20,737 bases of DNA. It comes from Patescibacteria group bacterium. Its GTDB lineage: Bacteria > Patescibacteriota > Minisyncoccia > Portnoybacterales > GWB1-42-6. The translations under genes were made by a program, and so were the position numbers. Positions within the stretch are counted from its first letter, which is position 1. Each line of letters opens with the position of its first letter. The DNA is taken from contig JAHIST010000090.1 in assembly GCA_018818145.1 (NCBI GenBank), positions 1-20,737 of the forward strand, given 5' to 3'. Below are positions 6,537 to 11,820 of this stretch, in pieces. The notes beneath the pieces were generated by a model that saw only the letters and a program-made list of their open reading frames with translations, made no database searches and was not told the DNA's origin.

Positions 6537-7163
6537 ATGCATTTAGAAATTTTAGATCCCAAAAGAAGAAAATCTTTGTCAAAACTCGGCTTTTTGAAAG
6601 ACCAAAACTTTTATATGGCCGGCGGAACCGCTTTGGCTCTGCAAATCAGCCATAGAACTTCGTTAGATTTCGATTTTTATACTGATAAAAAATTTGATAC
6701 GCGCAAACTTCGCGAAAGATTTGATATAGAATTTGAAAAAATTCAAGAAACTTATATCGCCGAAGACTCTTTGGAATTAGACATAGGCGGAGTCAAAATG
6801 AGTTTTTTCCGGTATCCTTATGGTTTAATAAAGCCGACATTAGAAGTTGAAGGAGTTTTTGTGGCCTCAAAAGAAGATATTGCCGCCATGAAAATTTTAG
6901 CTATTTCGCAAAGGGGTAAGCGCAGAGATTTTATTGATATTTATTTTTTGATAAAAGAATTCGGCTTGGAGCAGATTATGGAATTTACGAAAGAAAAGTA
7001 TCCGGAGTTTAACATTTATGTCGGTCTTCAGGGGTTAGTCTATTTTCAAGATGCAGATGAGGATTCGGATAAAAATCGGTTTACGATGTTGCAAGAAGCG
7101 GACTGGAAAGAAATAAAAGAATACATTATAAAAGAGGCAAGTAATTTTAAAAAATTCTTATGA
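6537..7163 (+). CDS. AbiEii/AbiGii-type nucleotidyltransferase (putative toxin)
   Basis: A 208-residue nucleotidyltransferase of the AbiEii/AbiGii family. The active-site pattern is clear: GGTALALQISHRTSLDFDF, with GG at 29-30 and the metal-binding D44-x-D46. It is followed by the family's downstream ASKEDIAAMKILAISQRGKRRDFIDIYFLI stretch (K/R-x-KDFxDIY). Family members act as toxins in type IV toxin-antitoxin or abortive-infection systems, for instance by adding nucleotides to tRNA ends. No AbiEi-like antitoxin precedes it. Instead the stop codon overlaps the ATG of the next gene (ATGA), showing translational coupling. There is no SD; AAAAAG precedes the ATG. Family call is firm, toxicity is inferred. 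Confidence 0.85.
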   Translation: MHLEILDPKRRKSLSKLGFLKDQNFYMAGGTALALQISHRTSLDFDFYTDKKFDTRKLRERFDIEFEKIQETYIAEDSLELDIGGVKMSFFRYPYGLIKPTLEVEGVFVASKEDIAAMKILAISQRGKRRDFIDIYFLIKEFGLEQIMEFTKEKYPEFNIYVGLQGLVYFQDADEDSDKNRFTMLQEADWKEIKEYIIKEASNFKKFL

Positions 7164-7480
7164 AAAAAATAGAAAAATTACCAGAAAGTTTTCAAAGGGC
7201 GCTTTGGTCTTATGATTTGGGCAAATTGGATGCGCAGAAAGATAAGATAGAAATTATTACGCAGATTTTGAATCATGGCAATCCGCATGATTTGAAGTTG
7301 CTTTTTGAAATATATTCCGAGGAGGAGATAAAGGAAATTATTGAAAATCCCCGGCGTGGTGTTTGGTTTGAAAAAGTTTTGAATTTTTGGGTGACGGTTT
7401 TTAACCTCCATATTAAAAAGAGCATTTGGCAGGAGGCAATTTTAAGATTTCCCTTAAGGCCATTCGCGGAAAATAAATAG
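7160..7480 (+). CDS. DUF6922-like partner of the AbiEii nucleotidyltransferase
   Basis: A 106-residue protein that opens LPESFQRALWSYDLGKLDAQKDKIEIITQILNHGN. This resembles a small family (DUF6922-like: LPxxLxxxFWSYDxxxLDxxKxxxxIIxxILNxG) that often neighbours AbiEii nucleotidyltransferases. The C-terminal half is helical with a second aromatic motif (FEKVLNFWVTVFNL). There is no DNA-binding signature I can name. Its start overlaps the upstream stop by 4 bp, so the two products are made together. The likely role is antitoxin or regulatory partner, by context only. In the relatives I remember, this gene often comes first; here it comes second. Confidence 0.7.
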   Translation: MKKIEKLPESFQRALWSYDLGKLDAQKDKIEIITQILNHGNPHDLKLLFEIYSEEEIKEIIENPRRGVWFEKVLNFWVTVFNLHIKKSIWQEAILRFPLRPFAENK

Positions 7481-7587
7481 CAGTTCGTGAAAAGTAAAAG
7501 CTATTTTCTCTGATGGCTTTTCTTTTTGAGACAAGCGGGGATATGTGAACGGGAAATGCAGAGGGCGATATAAAAAGGAAACAAACT

Positions 7588-7626
7588 ATGGACAAAAAAT
7601 TAAAAGAGCGGTATAGTTCAAATTAG
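7588..7626 (+). CDS. Possible 12-residue leader peptide (MDKKLKERYSSN)
   Basis: A 13-codon frame preceded by AAAAGGAAAC, a reasonable SD at about 7 nt. It ends 35 bp before the lipoprotein gene. It could be a leader peptide or chance. The rest of the 7481-7661 gap shows no other clear signal. Confidence 0.25.
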   Translation: MDKKLKERYSSN

Positions 7627-7661
7627 AAGTTCTTTAACGCCAAAAGGGGAAGGAGAAAAAA

Positions 7662-8372
7662 ATGGAAAGGGTAGGGGGAATGACAAGAATAATTGTTTTG
7701 TTGATGTTTGTTTGTTTTATGGCAGGGTGTGCGGTATTACCACTTATCCAGGCAGGAGGGGAAATTTCAGGCGGTCTGAGAGACGCCACTTGCAAGCCAT
7801 CGGAAAAACTAAATATCGTTGAGCCGCTGAAAGTTGATAAGAATGAGGCAGCGACGATTAAAAAGGTGGCGATTTACTCCTTGTATGACCAAATAAAAGA
7901 TCCAGAGGATAAAAGGATGTATTTGGTAGCACTCAACATTTTTCTTGCTGATTTAGAACAAAGCAAGCGATTCAGCGAGATAATTACTCCGACCTCTTTT
8001 AAGAAAAAGCAGCAGGAGTTAGAGATTGAATTTACTCCGGCAATGACTCAAAAAGAAGCAGAAGATGCCGTCGTCAAAGTCGCCAAGGCCTTAGGGTGCG
8101 ATGCGGTTATATACATTTACCAAAAAGCAAGAAAAATAAACATGGGTTCCGCCTTCCTCAAATACGGTTTCACCGGCCGAGTAGATGTGCCAATGACCAT
8201 GATTCTTGGAGTTGATTCAGCCAAACATGGAAAAGTAATTTGGCTCCAAGAACAGGATTATGTTTTCAGCGCTGGTGGGGTAGGCACAAAAAATATGGGC
8301 GCAGATGGTTTAAGGGAGATGCTTTTGCCAATTATAAAACCATTGGCAAATAATCTCGTGGCTACCTTTTAA
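7662..8372 (+). CDS. Predicted lipoprotein of unknown function
   Basis: A 236-residue protein with a bacterial lipoprotein signal peptide: a basic start, a hydrophobic run (IIVLLMFVCF) and a lipobox MAGC with lipidated Cys23. The mature part has alternating strands and helices (VKKVAIYSLYD…LADLEQSKRFSEIITP…VVKVAKALGCDAVIYIYQKAR). This recalls the TolB-N/LpoB/DUF799 kind of fold, but I cannot name the family. ATG 7662 is chosen because GGAAGGAG stands 6 nt before it; Met7 is an alternative. It is followed by its own terminator. Lipoproteins with a typical Gram-negative look are unusual next to CPR housekeeping genes, and the strong SD may point to acquisition. Confidence 0.75.
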   Translation: MERVGGMTRIIVLLMFVCFMAGCAVLPLIQAGGEISGGLRDATCKPSEKLNIVEPLKVDKNEAATIKKVAIYSLYDQIKDPEDKRMYLVALNIFLADLEQSKRFSEIITPTSFKKKQQELEIEFTPAMTQKEAEDAVVKVAKALGCDAVIYIYQKARKINMGSAFLKYGFTGRVDVPMTMILGVDSAKHGKVIWLQEQDYVFSAGGVGTKNMGADGLREMLLPIIKPLANNLVATF

Positions 8373-8397
8373 TATTTTAAAAGTTCTTTAAGGAAGA

Positions 8398-8427
8398 CCC
8401 GCCGAATTACCTTTGGCGGGCTTTTTT
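8398..8427 (+). terminator. Rho-independent terminator after the lipoprotein gene
   Basis: CCCGCC (8398-8403) pairs with GGCGGG (8415-8420), followed by C and six T. Confidence 0.85.
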
Positions 8428-8549
8428 ATTAATAAGCTAACAAGTATTTAAAAAAGATAATTCATTCTTCTTTTTGCCACCTTTTTGTTTACAAAGAAAA
8501 TTGTCTCTTCGTGCCTTATTTGGGTCGTTTTTCATTCAATTCAAAGGGC

Positions 8550-8558
8550 TGTGGATAA
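8550..8558 (-). promoter_or_regulatory. Single consensus DnaA-box sequence (TTATCCACA)
   Basis: The plus strand reads TGTGGATAA, the exact complement of the consensus DnaA box. It lies 18 bp before the -35 of the small-peptide promoter. It is alone, with no AT-rich unwinding region or dnaA/dnaN nearby, so it is not an origin. It could be a regulatory site or chance. Confidence 0.3.
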
Positions 8559-8575
8559 GTTTTGTCGGTAAAGGC

Positions 8576-8605
8576 TTGACAAAGTTTGGGGGGCTGGTGT
8601 ACAAT
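8576..8605 (+). promoter_or_regulatory. Strong promoter of the 32-residue membrane peptide
   Basis: TTGACA (8576-8581), 18-bp spacer with a G6 run, and TACAAT (8600-8605). The predicted transcript start is near 8612, so the upstream in-frame ATG at 8604 is not transcribed and translation should begin at 8637. Confidence 0.75.
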
Positions 8606-8636
8606 GTTATCAGGAATCATAGAATCTAAAAAACCC

Positions 8637-8735
8637 ATGAAACTTAGCGAAGACAGCCGTATCGGCTTGATAATCGCCGGGGTGCTGATTGGTTTAATCA
8701 TAGTGGTTTGGTTGGTCTGGCTCTGGATAAAATAA
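8637..8735 (+). CDS. 32-residue single-pass membrane peptide
   Basis: The sequence starts MKLSEDSRIG, runs into one hydrophobic helix (LIIAGVLIGLIIVVWLVWLW) and ends IK. The short charged N-terminus and Trp-rich C-terminal end of the helix are typical of small membrane proteins. It has its own near-consensus promoter and a hairpin terminator 25 bp after the stop, which argues for a real monocistronic gene. No SD is seen. An in-frame ATG at 8604 would add 11 residues but overlaps the -10 box. The function is unknown. It precedes the acyl-ACP reductase homologue by 160 bp, and a link is possible but unproven. A type I toxin-like peptide or an enzyme subunit are both possible. Confidence 0.6.
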   Translation: MKLSEDSRIGLIIAGVLIGLIIVVWLVWLWIK

Positions 8736-8760
8736 GAATTATCAAGCTGGCAAGTTGAAT

Positions 8761-8785
8761 AAAAAAGATTTCCAAAGTCTTTTTT
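8761..8785 (+). terminator. Terminator after the small membrane peptide
   Basis: A6GA…TCT6 stem (8761-8768 with 8778-8785), extended inside by TTT/AAA, ending in six T. The 100 bp from here to the next ATG carries a CAGCC/GGCTG inverted repeat (near 8799-8828) and an A/T-rich stretch, but no clear promoter. Confidence 0.7.
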
Positions 8786-8894
8786 GTTGAGTTTGTCAGC
8801 CGAAGGCCTAATGGTCCCGAAGGCTGGATTAAAGGATTGTTTTTTTAAAAAAAGACTAAATTAAAAAAATCAGAAAGGATAGAGGAGGTGTAAA

Positions 8895-9983
8895 ATGACG
8901 AAAAGAAGATTTGCTTTTATCGTTCACTTGCGTGACATTAATGATATCGCGCATACCCTGCCTGTGCCGAACTTTCTAATTACGAAAGTTTTACGGCGTC
9001 CCATTCTTTGGCTTCTTTGGAAATTAAGGGGCCGGTTGGGTTTTATGGTAAGGTCTAAGTTCCGAGTAAATGACGAAGTTGAGGGTTACATCATTGTCAT
9101 CTGGATGACTGGCGCGCAGATGATGAATAGCAATCACAATGGCTGGGTGCGGAGAAGAATTTTGGAAACTATTCTCTACGTCCAAGATAAACTTCATTGC
9201 GACGTAATAGGATTAGGAGCCCTCACTGCTTCCGTAACCAACGCCGGTCAGTGGCTATCTTCCAGGTCCGAGGTTAAAGCCGCGATAACACACGGGGATA
9301 CTTATGCGGTCGCCCTTGCGCTGGAAGGTGTAGAAACTCTGGCGAGTAAGATCAACCTGCCCTTGCGAGAGGCAACGGTTGCCATTGTTGGGGCAACGGG
9401 AATTATCGGTGATGCTCTAAGCAGAGCATTGGCTCGATTTGTCGGTAGGCTGATTCTTGTGGGCAGAAACGAGGCTAAACTTCAAGTTATCAAAAGGAGA
9501 GTAAATAATCTTGACGGTCGAGCTATTGTGACCACTAAAATTTCGGATGTGAAAGAAGCCGACATCGTGGTTACGGCAACGAGTTGGCCCGAGGCATTGA
9601 TTAAGGCGGAATACTTAAAAGAGGGCGCAATTGTTTATGAGGTTTCTCAGCCCAGGAATGTTTCTCGGGCAGTTGTTGAGGAACGGCCAGACGTTCTCGT
9701 GGTTGACGGTTCTTATGCGCGGGTGCCGGAAGATATTAATTTCTGGTGGATGAGCTTACCTCCGCACCACACGTTTGGTTGTATGGCCGAGACACTGATG
9801 CAGTGTCTTGAAGATGACCGTTCGCATCATATTGGAGCCATTGACCTCAATTTTGTTGAAACCGTTCGGCGGTGGGGCCAAAAACACGGCTTTACCCATG
9901 CCGACTTTACTTCCTTCAATCGCCCGTTGCCCAATGTGAGGGTGATTGAGTTTAATATAAGGCATAAACATGAGTTTGCATGA
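8895..9983 (+). CDS. Acyl-ACP reductase (AAR)-like NAD(P)-dependent oxidoreductase
   Basis: A 362-residue homologue of cyanobacterial long-chain acyl-ACP reductase, which reduces acyl-ACP to fatty aldehyde with NADPH. Matching blocks run in order: the N-terminal FAFIVHLRDINDIA (compare FGLIGHLTSLEHA), CDVIGLGALTASVTN, ITHGDTYAVALALEGVE, and the Rossmann glycine motif ATVAIVGATGIIGDALSRAL (Gly166 onward). The C-terminal HTFGCMAETLMQCLE places Cys296 where the catalytic Cys of AAR lies (Cys294 in Synechococcus elongatus). The closing VETVRRWGQKHGF also matches. A basic/hydrophobic segment, residues 29-55, is an addition and may bind membranes. The start is fixed by AGGAGGTG 4 nt before the ATG. 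No aldehyde-deformylating oxygenase is nearby. Substrate is unknown; the family call is strong. Confidence 0.8.
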   Translation: MTKRRFAFIVHLRDINDIAHTLPVPNFLITKVLRRPILWLLWKLRGRLGFMVRSKFRVNDEVEGYIIVIWMTGAQMMNSNHNGWVRRRILETILYVQDKLHCDVIGLGALTASVTNAGQWLSSRSEVKAAITHGDTYAVALALEGVETLASKINLPLREATVAIVGATGIIGDALSRALARFVGRLILVGRNEAKLQVIKRRVNNLDGRAIVTTKISDVKEADIVVTATSWPEALIKAEYLKEGAIVYEVSQPRNVSRAVVEERPDVLVVDGSYARVPEDINFWWMSLPPHHTFGCMAETLMQCLEDDRSHHIGAIDLNFVETVRRWGQKHGFTHADFTSFNRPLPNVRVIEFNIRHKHEFA

Positions 9984-9996
9984 AATGCTTTACTGC

Positions 9997-10030
9997 GAGG
10001 CTGGGAAAAAATTTCCTGGCCTCTTTCTTT
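9997..10030 (+). terminator. Terminator after the AAR-like gene
   Basis: GAGGC-TG-GGAAA / TTTCC-TG-GCCTC pairs fully if the TG/TG step forms G·U wobbles, with loop AAA, then TTTCTTT. Confidence 0.75.
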
Positions 10031-10048
10031 AAATTATAGCCAAAATTA

Positions 10049-10080
10049 GGGATGCTTGGCATTTACCAAGCATCCCTTTT
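10049..10080 (+). terminator. Second, very strong hairpin terminator
   Basis: An 11-bp perfect stem GGGATGCTTGG (10049-10059) / CCAAGCATCCC (10066-10076), 6-nt loop, then TTTT. Together with the previous hairpin it isolates the peptide locus from the AAR-like gene. Confidence 0.85.
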
Positions 10081-10094
10081 CTATTTTTGATAAA

Positions 10095-10103
10095 TGCTAT
10101 AAT
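10095..10103 (+). promoter_or_regulatory. Extended -10 promoter (TGCTATAAT) of the peptide locus
   Basis: A perfect TGnTATAAT directly after the double terminator; no good -35. Transcription would start near 10110. It is the only convincing promoter I see before the precursor and radical-SAM genes. Confidence 0.5.
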
Positions 10104-10117
10104 TTTTTTAGCCTAAC

Positions 10118-10207
10118 ATGCTAACGCGCGCCTCGGAGCAAAAAGCTCTGGAACGTTTTTATTTGAAATCTGATTATAGAGGAATTACTGGACTTTTTTT
10201 GTTTTAA
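10118..10207 (+). CDS. Possible 29-residue leader peptide
   Basis: ATG to TAA, beginning MLTRASEQKALERFY and ending GITGLFLF. It begins about 8 nt after the predicted transcript start and has no SD. It may be a leader peptide of the downstream operon, or only chance. The remaining part of the 313-bp gap 9984-10296 holds the terminators, the -10 box and the hairpin listed separately. Confidence 0.3.
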   Translation: MLTRASEQKALERFYLKSDYRGITGLFLF

Positions 10208-10252
10208 GTAATAGAATAGAGGTCGGAGATATTAATAATTAAACATAGGTAA

Positions 10253-10285
10253 AAAAGACGAAATTTCCCTTAAATTTCGTCTTTT
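10253..10285 (+). promoter_or_regulatory. Perfect 14-bp hairpin in front of the precursor gene (attenuator-like)
   Basis: AAAAGACGAAATTT (10253-10266) and AAATTTCGTCTTTT (10272-10285) are exact reverse complements around CCCTT. The hairpin ends in TTTT and stands 11 bases before the precursor ATG, leaving no room for a promoter between. The precursor mRNA must therefore cross it. It could be an attenuator, an mRNA processing or stability element, or a protein operator. Confidence 0.6.
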
Positions 10286-10296
10286 AAACCAAAAAA

Positions 10297-10461
10297 ATGA
10301 AAAAGACTCCGAAGATTTTGAAGAAGACATCAGCCAAGGATTACCAAGAGTCTGGCTGTTGTTTTAGGAGTTGCGGGGGGTCTCCCTGTATTCAGCGTGA
10401 TTTACCTAGTGGCATTGTTAAGAAAAATTCTGTTAGAGGTTTATTGGGAAAAATTAAGTAA
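10297..10461 (+). CDS. Candidate Cys-rich RiPP precursor peptide (54 residues)
   Basis: A 54-residue frame too short for usual gene calling. The N-terminal half is Lys-rich and leader-like (MKKTPKILKKTSAKDYQES). The centre is GCCFRSCGGSPC, four Cys (residues 21, 22, 26, 31) in a Gly/Ser setting. The tail is basic (IQRDLPSGIVKKN…LLGKIK). The stop lies 55 bp before a radical-SAM gene on the same strand whose N-terminus resembles a PqqD-type leader-binding region. This pairing is the standard layout of radical-SAM RiPPs (sactipeptides, ranthipeptides and relatives). I know no family with this exact Cys pattern. No SD; the start follows an A-rich stretch. If modified, the Cys thiols are likely thioether donors. 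A small Zn-binding protein is the main alternative. Confidence 0.6.
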   Translation: MKKTPKILKKTSAKDYQESGCCFRSCGGSPCIQRDLPSGIVKKNSVRGLLGKIK

Positions 10462-10516
10462 GCCACAGATAAATCACCGGTTTATTTTTAGCGAGAGGGG
10501 GGGTGCTATTTTAGTC

Positions 10517-11767
10517 ATGTCGAGAAAAAAGGAAAAACTATTAGTAAAAATCAGGGAAGAAGCAACGGATAAATACTTCGCTTATTTTGTTGAACTACGC
10601 AGGCTAATGCCGCTTAATGAAGCAGGCGCTAAAATCGTTGATGCTTTTTTTAACAAAAAATCCTCCGTTAAAAAGATTGCGAAAGACAGCGGTCTTAAAG
10701 AAGAATCGGTTATTTTAAAATTTTTAGAACAGATCAAAGGAGAAATTAATTGTCTTTATGAAGGGGGTTATCCAATCATTAACAACGAGCAATTAGACGT
10801 GCCAATAGCTGCTGAACTTCAAGTAGTAACGAAATGTAATTTAAGATGTAAACATTGTTGCCAGTCTTCTTACGACAAGGAGATGCCGATGCGCCAGTTA
10901 GAGAATATTTTGCGAATTCTTGCCGAAAAAAATGTTTTCGAAATTAATTTGGTCGGCGGCGAATTCTTTTTACATCCAAATGCCCTGGAAATTATTCGAC
11001 AATGTTGTCTAAAATACAATTTTGCTACCACTGTAATAACCAACGGCACCTTTTTAACCGGTAATATAATAGAGAAATTAGAAAAATTTAAAAATAATTT
11101 AGTTTTTTTGATAAGCCTCGAAGGCGTCGAGGAAAACAACGATAAAATTAGAGGCCAAGGTGTGTTTGTAAAAGTAGATAAGGCGATTAAAAATTTAAAA
11201 AGAGCGGGCTTTTATGTAGAAATTTCGTCCACAATTAATAATGTTAATATTTCAAATTACCAAGAGATAGTGGAATATTCGGACAAATTAAAAGTACCTG
11301 TAAATTTTAATTTATTTAAGCCTTTCAAGTCTAGCCAAGAATCTTTAATTATTGACCCTCAAAAATATTTTTTGTTTATCGACGATATTTTTAGACAGCG
11401 TAAAAAAACGGGAGCCAATTTAGGATTAACAAATGCGGCAATCGCGGCTAATCTGACAAAAAATAAAAGAAGAAAAACCTGCCGAGCCACCTTAAGCGGT
11501 TTGACTATAGATGTCAACGGCAAAATGATTCCCTGCGCCTTTTTGGGAGAAATCGGTTATTATGGAAAAGAAAAGCTTCCTAAATTTGGAGAAGATTTTT
11601 TAGAACAGTGGCAAAATAATAAAATTTTTAATCGTTTCAGAAAAGGAAACACGAATGAATGTCAGGCTTGCTCTTATATTTTTAACGGGGCTGTCCAAAA
11701 AGAAGATCCTTATGGGCTTAAAGCCTTTTTAGAATATAAAATAAAAGCCGGCGGGATTGGAGTGTAG
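10517..11767 (+). CDS. Radical-SAM peptide maturase with N-terminal PqqD/RRE-like region
   Basis: A 416-residue enzyme. Residues 1-90 resemble a PqqD-type RiPP recognition element (RRLMPLNEAGAKIVDAFF…SVKKIAKDSGLKEESVILKFLEQI). The radical-SAM core begins at about residue 98 with CNLRCKHC (Cys107, 111, 114 bind the SAM 4Fe-4S cluster), then NLVGGEFFLHPN (the GGE motif) and LISLEGVEENNDKIRG. The C-terminal part has CRATLSGLTIDVNGKMIPC and CQAC, a shortened SPASM or Twitch-like site for one auxiliary cluster instead of two. The frame is open upstream to a GTG at 10397, but that would overlap the precursor. ATG 10517 follows a G-rich SD (GAGAGGGGGGG) by 13 nt and keeps the whole PqqD-like region. 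Likely job: install Cys-linked crosslinks in the upstream peptide. Confidence 0.8.
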   Translation: MSRKKEKLLVKIREEATDKYFAYFVELRRLMPLNEAGAKIVDAFFNKKSSVKKIAKDSGLKEESVILKFLEQIKGEINCLYEGGYPIINNEQLDVPIAAELQVVTKCNLRCKHCCQSSYDKEMPMRQLENILRILAEKNVFEINLVGGEFFLHPNALEIIRQCCLKYNFATTVITNGTFLTGNIIEKLEKFKNNLVFLISLEGVEENNDKIRGQGVFVKVDKAIKNLKRAGFYVEISSTINNVNISNYQEIVEYSDKLKVPVNFNLFKPFKSSQESLIIDPQKYFLFIDDIFRQRKKTGANLGLTNAAIAANLTKNKRRKTCRATLSGLTIDVNGKMIPCAFLGEIGYYGKEKLPKFGEDFLEQWQNNKIFNRFRKGNTNECQACSYIFNGAVQKEDPYGLKAFLEYKIKAGGIGV

Positions 11768-11784
11768 AAAATTTATTTTATAAT
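11757..11784 (+). promoter_or_regulatory. Possible internal promoter of the ABC-F gene
   Basis: TATAAT (11779-11784) is perfect, with a poor -35, TTGGAG (11757-11762), at 16 bp. The ABC-F gene may thus be transcribed both alone and with the radical-SAM gene 53 bp upstream. Confidence 0.4.
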
Positions 11785-11820
11785 AGAAGTACTTTAAAAA
11801 CGTCAGGAAAGGAGGAAAAT

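Noticed and set aside
6368..6562. 64-residue minus-strand frame between the P-loop kinase and AbiEii genes
   Set aside because: No SD, no recognisable motif, and it overlaps the AbiEii promoter and start.
7627..8391. 11-bp repeat AAGTTCTTTAA on both sides of the lipoprotein gene
   Set aside because: Short and A/T-rich, so it may be chance; no other sign of insertion.
8550..8558. Replication origin at the DnaA box
   Set aside because: A single box without a cluster, unwinding region or dnaA/dnaN neighbours does not make an origin.
10397..10516. Upstream extension of the radical-SAM frame to GTG 10397 (40 more residues)
   Set aside because: It would overlap the Cys-rich peptide gene in another frame, there is no SD at the GTG, and the PqqD-like region is complete from ATG 10517.
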